Assembly (NCBI GenBank): GCA_958510875.1
Contig: OY294070.1
Span: forward strand, 14,871,631-14,935,630
Reading direction: 5' to 3'
DNA: 64,000 bases
Origin: Endomychus coccineus
Lineage: Eukaryota; Arthropoda; Insecta; Coleoptera; Endomychidae
Shown: one piece after another, positions 1-10,275 of the stretch
How positions within the stretch are numbered: the stretch's first letter is position 1
Layout of the letters: every line of letters starts with the position of its first letter
The notes under the pieces: model-generated
Databases searched by the model: none
Told to the model about the DNA's origin: nothing
Seen by the model: only the letters and a program-made list of their open reading frames with translations
Program-made: the position numbers and the translations under genes

Positions 1-1079
1 ATATTTTTCTTATAAAAAACACTCCAAAGACGGGAAATAAAATTTTCGGATTTATGACTATTTAATCGTCAACCATTGAATCGCGTAACTTTCAGACGGA
101 GAGTGATATCGACTTGCGGTTTGTGCCATTCGCTTCAGAATCATCGAGTTAGTTGGGAAAGATATTTTTTTATAGGAAACATTTCAAAGACGGGAAATAC
201 AATTTTCGGAATTATGACTATTTAATCGTCAACCATTGAATCCCCTTACTTTCAGACGGAGAGAGATATCGACTTGCGGTTTGTGCCATTCGCTTCAGAA
301 TCATCGAGTTAGTTGGGAAAGATATTTTTCTTATAAAAAACACTCCAAAGACGGGAAATAAAATTTTCGGAATTATGACTATTTAATCGTCAACCATTGA
401 ATCGCGTAACTTTCAGACGGAGAGTGATATCGACTTGCGGTTTGTGCCATTCGCTTCAGAATCATCGAGTTAGTTGGGAAAGAATTTTTTTTATAGGAAA
501 CATTTCAAAGACGGGAAATACAATTTTCGGAATTATGACTATTTAATCGTCAACCATTGAATCCCCTTACTTTCAGACGAAGAGAGATATCGACTTGCGG
601 TTTGTGCCATTCGCTTCAGAATCATCGAGTTAGTTGGGAAAGATATTTTTCTTATAAAAAACACTCCAAAGACGGGAAATAAAATTTTCGGAATTATGAC
701 TATTTAATCGTCAACCATTGAATCGCGTAACTTTCAGACGGAGAGTGATATCGACTTGCGGTTTGTGCCATTCGCTTCAGAATCATCGAGTTAGTTGGGA
801 AAGATATTTTTCTTATAAAAAACACTCCAAAGACGGGAAATAAAATTTTCGGAATTATGACTATTTAATCGTCAACCATTGAATCCCCTAACTTTCAGAC
901 GGAGAGAGATATCGACTTGCGGTTTGTGCCATTCGCTTCAGAATCATCGAGTTAGTTGGGAAAGATATTTTTCTTATAGAAAACACTCCAAAGACGGGAA
1001 ATAAAATTTTCGGAATTATTACTATTTAATCGTCAACCATTGAATTGCGTAACTTTCACACGGAAAGAGATATCGACAA
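1..1079. repeat. 160/161-bp satellite array, A/B dimeric, about 6.7 monomers
   Basis: Monomers start at about 1, 162, 322, 483, 643, 804 and 965. Two monomer types alternate. Type A reads CTTATAAAAAACACTCC at its start and GAATCGCGTAAC later. Type B reads TTATAGGAAACATTTC and GAATCCCCTTAC. The order is A, B, A, B, A, an A/B hybrid, then a partial A-like unit that ends at 1079. All share a long central block ending in the GACTTGCGGTTTGTGCC segment. The array is cut by the window edge, so its true length is unknown. There is no coding potential. A CRISPR array is excluded by the long monomers without spacers. Confidence 0.95.
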
Positions 1080-1094
1080 GCATATTTTGATTTA

Positions 1095-1175
1095 TAATTT
1101 AGTTTACTCTGATGATAAGTACTTGGTAGCTGAAAGGTCTTTGGTACTTTAATAATATTTTTATTGGATAAGGGT
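1095..1175 (+). repeat. Half-copy of a palindromic dispersed repeat with hammerhead-like core
   Basis: This segment matches the right half of the palindrome at 55,480-55,587. Shared words include GTTTACTCTGATGAT, CTTGGTAGCTGAAAGGT and GTACT-TAATA-TATTTTTA. It contains CTGATGA (1109-1115) and GAAA (1132-1135), but the hairpin between them is weaker than in the second copy. The left arm is missing. It begins right where the satellite ends. Confidence 0.6.
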
Positions 1176-1230
1176 GATTATTTCGCACTTATTAGTGTTG
1201 TAGCATATCCACAGGTGTGAATTCTTTTAG

Positions 1231-1252
1231 TATAATAATAATAATAATAATA
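1231..1252. repeat. (TAA)n microsatellite
   Basis: About seven TAA triplets in a row. No LINE coding sequence lies next to it, so it may be an ordinary microsatellite or the tail of a lost element. Confidence 0.85.
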
Positions 1253-2184
1253 TCCAAGTTCAGAATTGTAAAATGTCCCAAAAATTCGACATTCTTTGCA
1301 ATTACTCAATCGTTATTCGAGCAAAGCATCATGCTAAATGCCGCATCGGTTATGGATTGCACGTAACAATCCATCTGACGGAGTCCCGAGATTTCAAATT
1401 AAAATTCATCCACCTTTCCGGAATCAATTTTCCGGCATATCATAAAGACATCGCCCGACGACGATAAAGAAACGTTATAATGCTAACCTCAAAATTCATC
1501 CCCCAGCGAAGCGTGTGATTTCCAATCTGTTTAAAAACTTTATAATTGAATAATTTTTCAATAAAAACAAGCGAAGCAAGGCAACTTGTACGACCGTCTT
1601 GATTGAAAAAGAAATCCAATACCGGGGGCTGGAAGAGAGAGCGAGGAATTCTGCTGGAAAATTGTCAGTACGAAGATCTTATTATCGATGCATACTTTTG
1701 TTTTATGTTCGTACTAATAAGAAGGATATCCGCCCTCGAGCGCCCTCTGTCTTCGCGACTCACTACTTCCGACCTGTTTATCCGAATATTTGAATGAATA
1801 TTGCGGAATTGCCATCGACTATTTCCCAACCTTGTTAATAGAATCAACAAGAAAAGATGATCAAACAGTATGGATTTTTCCTTCAAAAAAAGTTGTTTAT
1901 TGTAGAAGTGTTTTAGACAGCTTTTTATCCACCAACTACGATTTCGCGTTTAATTTTCTTATCACAACACAACACAAATGCCATAGGTAGTTAACGTATT
2001 ATACACAATCACAAGCTAAAATTAGTCGAATTTAAAAAGAAAATGACACTTGTACGTCACACCGAAAGTTCTTTCCAAAACACTGTGAATCTGCGAAAGT
2101 TAGGGAACAACGCTCTATATTGTTTGTTTTGTTTTGTCGAAAAGCTGGCAAAAATTGAAGAAATTATGTGCATCCTTTCATTCC
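1253..2184. other. No recognisable gene
   Basis: Short open frames (longest 73 codons) overlap on both strands, have no recognisable domains and look like chance. No splice-bounded exon or known repeat was seen. Confidence 0.6.
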
Positions 2185-2275
2185 TCCAGCATCTCTGAAG
2201 AAGCTCAAGAAGCAACTCTGTATTTATTACCAGTCAAGTCCAAAGGATTTCACGAAAACGGATTTTCTGAATTCA
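2185..2275 (+). pseudogene. Tyrosine-recombinase N-terminal fragment
   Basis: One frame reads SSISEEAQEATLYLLPVKSK, then GFHENGFSEF. This matches the N-terminal pattern of the YR gene at 19,653-22,256 on the other strand (an EEA helix followed by LLPEKSKRRYEYAYDQF). That part belongs to the SAM-like DNA-binding domain. Only about 30 codons remain, with no catalytic domain downstream, so this is a relic. The assignment rests on the LLP-x-KSK word and the spacing around it. Confidence 0.5.
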
Positions 2276-2517
2276 ACCGGTGAGGAAAACGGCAAGGGGG
2301 TAATCAATGAGGAAGGCATGCTTTCATTTTCATGATTGGCCACTGTATATTGGTACACTTGAATTTTGTCTTTCGAGGGATCAAACTTGAATTTTTGAAT
2401 ACCGATAATTAGGAAAAGTTAAAATCAGACCCAACCGATAAACATTAGAAAGAAATCAAAGAGTCTCTGGTACATAGTAATATCCGTTTTAACCAGAATG
2501 AAAGATACAATTCAACT

Positions 2518-2935
2518 CTCATCAATTTTTCCAAATTTTACAAGGGGTAGTAAAATAGCGGATTGTTCGATACGATAAAATGGTGTCATAATACACTCTC
2601 ATGGATGAGAAATTCGATTCTACCATTAGTTTTTACCTCTGATGCTAATGCAACATTTCACAGCGTTCCGAAATCCTGAATTTATGCCACCCCTTAGATT
2701 AATACACTATAAAATTACTTTCAAAAACACAACCTTCTGAGATCCCATAGAACAAGTTCCATCAGTTACATTAACCTTCAGAAAATTTCTCATTTTCCCA
2801 AATTTCAGAAAAATAGTGAATTTGATCGATCTCATCGATTCCAATTAAATGGTGTCATAATACACTCATGGATGAGAAATTCGATTTTTTCATTAGTTTT
2901 TACCTCAGACGATAATACAACATGTCACAACTTTC
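2518..2935. repeat. Imperfect tandem duplication, about 269-bp period
   Basis: Segment 2578-2665 recurs at 2847-2932. Both begin AAATGGTGTCATAATACACT, continue CATGGATGAGAAATTCGATT and contain TTAGTTTTTACCTC. The sequence ahead of each (TTTTTCCAAATTTTAC and TTTTCCCAAATTTCAG) also matches, so a longer unit was duplicated. No coding content. Confidence 0.75.
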
Positions 2936-3560
2936 CTAAATTATATTTTTGAAGTGAAAACTCCTTTAGGCGCGTTGAGCTATTTCAGATGGGGGGTAAA
3001 ACCATAAGTCCGTCACGTGCCGTCACGCTGTAGCTATATATATTAGGTATTATGTATACCGCTGCGTGCGCAACTAGTCGGGTCAGGCGTCAGGCAGTCT
3101 CTCTATACGCTTACACACGTGTGCATATCTGAGTCGGATACTCGACGTTATTCATTTACTCAATCCTCGGTCCTCGTGCAGACGAAAGTTATATTTTTAT
3201 TGAATTTATTAATTGTACATTGTGTACTTAGTATCGTATCTACGTGCAAGGTTTTAAATATTGTGAATATAATTCTTGTCATAAGAATATAACATTAGTG
3301 ATGTGTATAAGTGAGAACTTTTGCATGTGTACTTCACATTGATGACGTTGTGTTATATCTAGTTTATTATTTTCATTGTTCGAATGTTGGATCACAGCAT
3401 CAAATATAATAGTGAGTTTCATCTTGATGTTTTTTTTAATACTACGAATACGAAAGTACAACATTTTATTTCAAATAATTATTTGTGGTGTAATTTACGA
3501 TCATACTTGACGGAAATGTTTATATGTTTACATTTTGCAATTCTTTTTAGATTATTTCTT
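2936..3560. other. Unassigned; GC-richer patch at 3000-3190
   Basis: No gene. The patch at 3000-3190 is richer in GC and CpG than its surroundings and contains TATATATA followed about 70 bp later by CAGGCAGTCTC. This could be a promoter, LTR or 5' leader, but nothing confirms it. Confidence 0.3.
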
Positions 3561-3564
3561 CACT

Positions 3565-3622
3565 GGTCCGAATTAAAGATGTTTTCTTTTACCGTCATCC
3601 GTAGACATCTTCAATTCGGACC
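3565..3622. repeat. 17-bp inverted repeat, 24-nt loop
   Basis: GGTCCGAATTAAAGATG (3565-3581) faces CATCTTCAATTCGGACC (3606-3622). Sixteen of 17 positions pair and the last can wobble. It would form a stable hairpin in DNA or RNA. Confidence 0.85.
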
Positions 3623-3933
3623 AATGCATTACTTTCATTTACATCGATGTAAATATCAATAAATAGTATATGTTGAAAGTAAAATAATGTGTATTTATTG
3701 TAATGGGTTACATTCATACTCTTTACAGGGATTGTACGCCCATTATACGTTTTTTATTATTAAATATAAAAATGTATATAATTCTTGATTGAAATACTGA
3801 CAGTTGTAAAAACTGAAGAAAAACTAATTATATTAATTTTCATTTAAAAAATAATAAAATTGTAATTTCGGATGCTACAACGAGTACAACAACGTAGACA
3901 ATAGTATCTCTGGCATCGGATGTTTTCATTAGT

Positions 3934-4149
3934 TGTCATAATGCTGAGCAACAAAATTTCGTAAGGCAGAAGTTGCATAAAATGAGAACCGATGATACGG
4001 GTGGATTACCATACGAGTTAATTTTAGTTCTTAACTGACCGTACATGATAACTAATAACATAGATGTTGGGGATGGATTGTCCAATGGCACTGTCGGAAA
4101 ATTGTGTCATGTAGAAAGAGGTGATACTGGTGAAATCATACGAATTTAG
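3934..4149 (+). pseudogene. Helitron/Pif1-type helicase C-terminal fragment
   Basis: One frame of about 72 codons with a single internal TGA reads GGLPYEL then YMITNNIDVGDGLSNGTVG. This is the C-terminal motif of Pif1-family helicases as found in Helitrons (typically YMITRNID-x-x-DGLVNG-x-x-G). The frame ends at a TAG at 4147. No Rep/HUH domain, other helicase motifs or Helitron ends were identified, so it is an isolated fossil. A host Pif1 exon is less likely because of the stop and the missing splice sites. Confidence 0.65.
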
Positions 4150-4249
4150 ATGAAATTGGTTACTTCTTAATGTCAGTTTTCACTTCTGTCAGCAGTGCTC
4201 GTTGACTGCCCGTATTTTTTATTATTATTCATAAGGAATATGAATCCCA

Positions 4250-4495
4250 TCAGACTTCTAGTTTCATTCGTGACATTCCAAAAAGTTGACGATTTTGTAT
4301 CCATTGAGAAAATTCCTTAAAATAGTCTACCAATACCTTTTCATGTGTGATATCCTTAACGTTCTTCTGATTATAATTTTTTTCATGAATGTTTTTAGTT
4401 TTTTCTGGAAGAAGGGCCGAAATTGCGTTTTCAGCCAGTTCTTGAATCTCTACCGGCAAACTGTTCTCAGAATCGCTCGAGTTTTTCAAAAACAC
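4250..4495 (-). pseudogene. Tyrosine-recombinase N-terminal fragment
   Basis: An 81-codon frame contains VEIQELAENAISALLPEKTK, then VLVDYFKEFSQW. It follows the pattern of the N-terminal SAM-like domain of the YR gene at 19.7-22.3 kb (EEAAKLTSLNLLPEKSK, then VLLAYMDELS). The catalytic half is absent; on this strand the sequence runs into the Helitron-type helicase fragment, which lies in the opposite direction. It is a second, diverged copy of that YR family. Confidence 0.5.
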
Positions 4496-4897
4496 TCAAG
4501 TAAACTTCAGAAAGAAATATTATTATGACGCGAATATAAACAATCCAGTATCTTAGTAACTTGCATGCCGTGGTGCCCACTTGAATATCTGTTGAAAGTA
4601 ATTACTGTCAAAGAGGTTTCAAATGCAATCGAAATTCATTTAAAATTCACGCCAGAATATAAAATTTCTGTATGTATTTCAGATTATAAACGACCGTTAT
4701 GGTACACACAGTGTTATCAGCCTCGTCTGATAGTACCGAGATATCAAAAATTATCTTGGTCAAGGGTGGTTGTGGAATCTAAAACGTGTGTCTTACTTTA
4801 CGTTTGAAATAATTATGTCACTGTCACACTGACATCATCAATAACCTACAAATTTCATACCTATTTATTTCAGTTGTAAAACAATAGTGAACTACAA

Positions 4898-4956
4898 ATT
4901 AAAAATTATCTTGGTCAAGGGTGGTTGTGGAATCTAAAACGTGTGTCTTACTTTAA
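4898..4956 (+). repeat. Direct duplication of part of the left TIR
   Basis: Bases 4898-4956 repeat 4744-4800 (AAAAATTATCTTGGTCAAGG onward to GTGTGTCTTACTTTA) in the same orientation, just inside the left TIR. The right end has no such copy. Confidence 0.9.
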
Positions 4957-5031
4957 ATTTTTCAATATGTTTTGTTGTGTCAGAATCTGTTAAGTCATTG
5001 TGCTGAAATTTTCTATTCCAGTTTCTGAATC

Positions 5032-6002
5032 ATGCCTCTTACCACACAGCACAAAATTTTCATGATTGAAGTCTATTTTCGAACGGGTGCGCTAGTTAAT
5101 GGAAATTGGCAATACAGTCAACGTTTCTGTTTGGACAATTTTCGAGAGTACTTCCCAAACGTGGCAATATTACCGGACAATTTTTATGCGTGCCTTACAA
5201 ATTGTGTTGAAGTGTCTCGCGAAACTGGTTGTATAACTCATAAAAAAGGTGCTGGTAGACCAAGAGTTCGTACAGAAGAAGTTGTCAAAGACGTTCCTCA
5301 ACGTATGGAAGAGGAGCCTGCAAAACCTTTGAAACGTCTTTCTCAGAAAATTGGACTTTCTTATGGAACATGTCAGAAAATTTTAAAGAAAGACTTGAAC
5401 ATGCATCCATATAAGATGCAAGCACATCCAGCTCTTCTGCCCGCATACCACCCCAGATGCCTTGCTTACTGCCATTGGTTTGTCAATAATTTAATGAATG
5501 ACGATCTTCTGGACTTTTTTCTGACGAAGCGTGGTTCCACCTTTCGGGATACATCAATTCTCAAAATATGCGAATGTGGAGCAATGATAACCCTCATGTT
5601 TTTACTGAATCGCCACTACATGCTCAAAAAATCGGTGATTGGATGGCAGTTTCTCGCAGAAGAATAATTGGGCCAATTTTTTTCGATTTCACCGTCAACG
5701 CAGAAAGGTACAGACACAACTTTTTGGCTGAATTTGTGCAACAGTTAAACGATGATGAACTTCGGTACGGTTATTTCCAGCATGACGGTGCAACAGCTCA
5801 TACTACATGAGAAAATATTGCTTTTCTCCGCGAGTTTTTTGATGACCGGCTGATAAGTTTGCATACAGAAGTTGAGTTTCCTCCGACATCACCTTGTTTG
5901 ACAATTATGGACTATTTTATATTTCCTTACTTAAAAAACAAGATTTTCGCAACTCCGGTAAATAATTTGCAAGAACTTCAACAAAGAATACTGCAACCAT
6001 AA
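5032..6002 (+). pseudogene. Broken DDE transposase of element C1
   Basis: The frame opens MPLTTQHKIFMIEVYF. The N-terminal part has two helix-turn-helix-like segments (about residues 1-130) and then HPYKMQAH, typical of arthropod IS630/Tc1-mariner transposases. Near 5518 the frame shifts: the first catalytic Asp (FSDEAWFHLSGYI) is read in another frame, which continues through RMWSNDNPHVF and the second Asp in QHDGATAHTT. A TGA stop (5808) follows. The third Asp lies in TIMDYF. Forty-one residues separate the second and third Asp, longer than mariner's 34. The frame ends at 6000-6002. One frameshift and one stop make it non-functional. Confidence 0.85.
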
Positions 6003-6258
6003 CGCCATAAATGCTGCAAAACGGTTTTCACAGCATGAGGATGCGCGACAACTGTAATTTAGTTTTTCTTGTTACTAAAACCGTTGTTTCATAATTTGTA
6101 GTTCATTATTGTTTTACAACTGAAATAAATAGGTACGAAATTTGTAGGTTATTGATGATGTCAGTGTGACAGTGACATAATTATTTCAAACTCAAGTAAG
6201 ACACACATTTTAGATTCCACAACTACCCTTGATCAAGATAATTTTTGATATCACGTTA

Positions 6259-7059
6259 CCATAATGAAGGTTATTATGATCCTCATAACATAAACAACTA
6301 TTATGAACTTTTTTTTGACCGTTCAAAATTTTCCAAACACTTACACTGCCACGAAAGTTTATCAGAATGATATTTGTTTGTTAAAATATACAAAAATGGT
6401 TCCGAATCGGGTTCTCATTACAATAAATTCGTTTTCTATTCACCTTATTGTGCAACCAAAAGTTCATCCTTGCATCGCGATCCACAATGCGTTCAATCAA
6501 CATCTTGAAAGTTCCAACTTTTCTCTTCTACAATTCGCTTTATACATATCCGTGGGCATAAAGGTTCCGATAAAAGAATGAAACTTCTTGTGAAAGTCGT
6601 TAATTCCGAAAGATTATTAGATATTATTCATTTTATGGCAGTTGAAATCGCTGTTCAAACTTTTGCATTTTATCTGTCGTTCGAAAGCAGTCTTTGAAAT
6701 ATTAGAAACTACTAACCAGCGATCACTTAATATTTGAACCAACATGAATTTTTTTTTAACTCTATATCTATATCAACTATGAAGTTCGCAATTTCAATTA
6801 ACAGTTCAATGAACATTGTGTTATTCAACAAAGTAAATGTAATTTATTTGTGATGATGTTCCTCTTGTCTACATCGATCAGTAACATTACAAACTAATAG
6901 TTTCAGATAGCTGTTTCGCTCTCTCATAGAGCTCATCAGTAAAGTTTGAAATGTAACTAAACGATCATTCTGTTGATGGTATACATAACCGACTAACAAT
7001 ATGGTAGAAAGACCAAATTATTCAACGGCATCTATGATTGGACGTCCCACTAATAAATC
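6259..7059. other. No recognisable gene
   Basis: AT-rich sequence. One 92-codon frame (6303-6581) has no recognisable domain. A short word near 6905-6950 resembles LINE reverse-transcriptase segments near 35,480 and 44,500, too weak to annotate. Confidence 0.5.
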
Positions 7060-7845
7060 AAACAAACATTGACTAATAGATTTCTCGGCCTTTACGGGGA
7101 ATGTTAAACTACAAGTGTCCCTAGGTTGAAAGAAATTATTTCTCCTTGGTCCTTTGTCTCGACTATTCCAGCACCTGTACTTTTTTCAATCTTGGTGCCT
7201 TCCGTAAACCATACGGAATCCGCTGGTATCATATGAGGACATGATTGCCCCCAGCGTTCTTCCGCACATTCAAGGTTTGAATCGTGAATAGTACGGACGT
7301 GTTGTGAACCTTGATCCTGTCGGATCTCATCCCCAGGTGATCCAAGCAATCCAAGAATTCTTCGGCCTTTCCTTGTCCAATAAGATCAAAGCGATACGCT
7401 CTTCTTATGGCTTCTGCCTAAACGGCGAGGTGCATTAGTTCCAACCCCAATAGCCTCTCCATCGCAGCTGTTGGGGTGGTCGACATTGCACCTGTTATTC
7501 TTAAGCATGCCAGCCTCTGAACTCTGTTCAGGGAATGCAGGGATATTTGTTTTTGGCCACCATACAATTTCGGCGTCTGTTACAATGGGTCTCACTATAG
7601 TAGTGTACACCTAGTGCACCATTCGTGGAGTGAGTTCGCAAGTTCTTCAGACTGTACGACGGCAGGTCCACAGGGCCCATATCGCTTTATTAGTGATTTT
7701 CTCCAGATGTTTCCCAAAGGTTAGGCTTACCCCAAGGTACTTGACCGGGTCCGTCATCTGTATGTTTTCCCCATACAAACCTATGTCTTGTATGTTTCCA
7801 ATGTCCTTTCTCTTCGTAAAGGGTTTTCTAAATATTGCCAACTGA
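7060..7845 (-). pseudogene. LINE fragment: end of RT plus RNase H domain
   Basis: Read on the minus strand from 7845: a piece with VKYLGVSLTFGKHLEKITNK (end of the reverse transcriptase), then, in a shifted frame, TIVRPIVTDAEIVWWPKTN, and finally ADSVWFTEGTKIEKSTGAGI, the first motif of an RNase H domain. This order (RT, VWW-P block, RNase H) is typical of the I/R1/LOA group of LINEs. At least two frameshifts separate the parts. The 46.3-47.8 kb fragment on the other strand is the same or a close family. Confidence 0.75.
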
Positions 7846-7859
7846 TTTGAATGTACATT

Positions 7860-8343
7860 TTATTCCAACTATAATCAATACTATATTTAATTACAAAGAA
7901 AAACATTTAAATCTTCCATATTAAGATCAACAGCGGGTCAGGAAAAACCCACTACCTAAGCATCTCCATATAGTTAACAATAACATTTATCATAGCTTAG
8001 CATTCGACTTCCGTCGTATATTGGTTATTGATCTCGACAAGTTTATGATTTCCTTCAGAACATGAAACTTGTGTGAAATTATTGAAACCATCTTGACCAT
8101 GTCAGCTATGGTATTATATCACCCTCCTTGAAGCGAGTGTGAATTGTCCTATATTTATTTTAGAAATTCCCTTACTTTTCTCAAACTGCATTTGTTATTG
8201 AAGAACAGTAAAGATCTGGCAACATCTTGCAACCCCTAGATGTTCTTTGCTTTAAGATATTTTAGTTTTACGTGCAATTTTAATCTTTATATAATTTTGT
8301 TTTCTTAATATTGGAAGATAACCTGTACTAAACCCTTTTTACA
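7860..8343 (-). repeat. LTR-like repeat, copy 2 (truncated)
   Basis: It matches 28,400-28,856 over nearly its whole length. Shared words include CTTCCATATT, ATTGGTTATT, GGTTTATGATTTCCTT and GAAGCGAGTGTGAA. Read on the minus strand it begins TGTAAAAAGGGTTTAGTACA, matching the start of the fuller copy. The far end is cut next to the LINE fragment. Confidence 0.7.
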
Positions 8344-9374
8344 TTACCAATGTAACAATTGGGATATAAATGAATTTTTTGTTGACTTTTGCCAAATAAC
8401 AATGCTAAGTTCTATCTAATCTAGATCGATCATTTTTATCTGGCAGAAGCCAGCATAAAACAAATGAATGTATCCCTATATTCATTGATTTCCATTGGTT
8501 CAACATGGAATATCATAAAGTTCAATTTTAGAATGAACATCGGTAAAAATGAACCGTTTCCTATGCCTCTCCCGGAAGTAATTTATTTTGACAACAAGAT
8601 AAATGTTTGGTATCGCTGTTTCGTTGAAGTAATCTAGAATTTTGCACCACGGGCGCAAAGCAACTGGTCTGACTGAAATTCAAGAAGACGCCTCTCATAT
8701 GCAGTATTTATAGCTTATAAGTTGGAAGCATGTGTCACTATTGTTTCAAAGTCATTATACCAGGTGTCGCCTTGCGGTTAGCTTCTTGAGATCGAAGTAT
8801 ACCCTTACCGTTGATATTAATTCAACCCCGAGTGTTTAATGCTTGTTGATACGCGATACCCGATGTGTCGTCGACAACATTTAATCGTAAATTAGTTATT
8901 GCGTCCTTTATTCCTCATAACAGGCATTCATTTTACCTTCAACTTGCATCAGATTATAGCCGAAAATGTTCTTGAAACAATTGAACTGTTTATATAAAGG
9001 TAATTGCTGAATATATTACAATTCAGTAGAAACTTCGAATTGCTGTTTTGCTTTCTCCATATCCATAAAATAAAAAAGTTCAATTATTCTATTTATTAAT
9101 TATTTTTCGAATATTTCTGACCGATAAAACACAAATAACGGTTCATATTGTTTTGTGTCTTGAGTTTCACTTGTTATTGTTATTATTAGTCAGCTGTTTA
9201 AGAATTATGCACAGTGCCTATGGCCCACCATTTTGCTTCTTAATAACATATCCAATGAAAATGTTCCAAAAAAACAAATGCTGACGAGAACATTGAAGTT
9301 TATGATAATGAACAATGAATTAAAATAATAGACAGATTTGATTTAAATTTAGAATTTTTTGTACTACAATGATA
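8344..9374. other. No recognisable gene
   Basis: AT-rich, no long open frame, no repeat recognised within the window. Confidence 0.5.
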
Positions 9375-9935
9375 CAATTAAGACTAATGGTTTTGAACCA
9401 TCATCATTTTCTACGGCCTTTGACACAAGAGCAAGCGCTCCTTTCTTTTTACGGCATATGTTTTTGCCTCCATCAGTAGTAATAGATTTCAAGTTTTTGC
9501 ACCGAAGGTTCTTTTTATTAATGGCATTTTCAACTGCCTTAAAAATATCTTCCCCAGTAGTCGAGCCATGAATACTATCAATACAAAGAAGTTCTCCATA
9601 TACACTTCATACCTTCATCTACTGCTCGAATAAGAATCAACACCTGAGCAGTATCTGACACATCCGTTGACTAATCCAAGGCTAGAGAAAACCACTCAAG
9701 ATATCCATTTTTGTTAAACAGTTGAGATGATATATTTTCTGCTATGTCTTTCATCCTCCGGGCCAACGTGTTGGCTTTAAATAAATTCACCTTTTCGGGG
9801 CACATTTCTTCTGCTACTGCAATTACGCATTCTTCGATCATTTCCCCATCGGTGAATGGTTTTCCACGTTTCGCAATTCCAAGAGCCACACGAAAGCTAG
9901 CACGAGTTGCAGCCTCTCGTTCAGTATTGAGTTAA
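9375..9935 (-). pseudogene. hAT transposase fragment (ZBED/GTF2IRD2-like)
   Basis: Minus-strand frame from about 9930: ALGIAKRGKPFTDGE, then CPEKVNLFKANTLARRMKDI, then FSLALD, a TAG stop, and STDVSDTAQVLILI. After a frameshift: IHGSTTGEDIF and ITTDGGKNIC. This order of motifs is that of the catalytic core of hAT transposases related to vertebrate GTF2IRD2/ZBED genes. The ALD-x-STD and TTDGGKN words carry acidic residues of the catalytic centre. The N-terminal zinc finger and C-terminal dimerisation domain are missing. It has one internal stop and at least one frameshift. Confidence 0.8.
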
Positions 9936-10000
9936 CACAGATTGGTGCTTCAAATTTATCTGTCCGCAAACTTTCTGTATATTTTGAGTAATTTTGAAAA

Positions 10001-10275
10001 TAATGACGTTTAATGTTAATTTATTTGAGAATGGCTATGGTTTCATTCCAAATCAACTTCTTACTGGACTCAATTACGAAATATTGAAAGTTCCATTGAT
10101 CTTTGAATGTTCTGCATTCACTTAGCAAGCTTATGCTCGCTCAGGGAGCGTACTCGGCGACTAGTTTAGAAATTATAGATAATGACAGCAAAATTAAAAT
10201 GGCTTTGGCTCTTGGAACTTACTGGAGTCAACAGTGTGGCCTTACGTCTGGAAAGTTTGGAGACCCCTGCTCTAA
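10001..10275 (+). other. Possible coding exon(s) of unknown identity
   Basis: Two short frames lie end to end. From ATG 10001 one reads NGYGFIPNQLLTGLNYEILK up to a TAG at about 10,121-10,123. A second frame then reads SATSLEIIDNDSKIKMALAL and ends CGLTSGKFGDPCSK just before GTAATA at 10,276, which could be a splice donor; TTCACTTAG just upstream could be an acceptor. The composition looks protein-like (paired Cys, Gly), but I do not recognise the family. It may be a host exon, a transposon piece or chance. Confidence 0.3.

Larger units (their letters stand above)
4736..6256 (+). mobile_element. Tc1/mariner-like element C1 with about 157-bp TIRs
   Basis: The left TIR (4736-4898) and right TIR (6100-6256) are inverted copies with about 95 percent identity by eye, covering ATATCAAAAATTATCTTG, AATAATTATGTCACTGTCAC and TTTATTTCAGTTGTAAAAC. 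TA dinucleotides flank both ends (4734-4735 and 6257-6258), as expected for TA target-site duplication. The element encloses a broken transposase gene. A second copy with the same TIRs but no transposase lies at 15,503-18,022. Confidence 0.88.

Noticed and set aside
1..1079. Regular repeats as a possible CRISPR array
   Set aside because: Monomers of 160/161 bp are contiguous without unique spacers; this is eukaryotic satellite DNA.
1599..1797. Two overlapping 64-codon frames
   Set aside because: Same DNA in two frames with a third on the other strand; no conserved motif.
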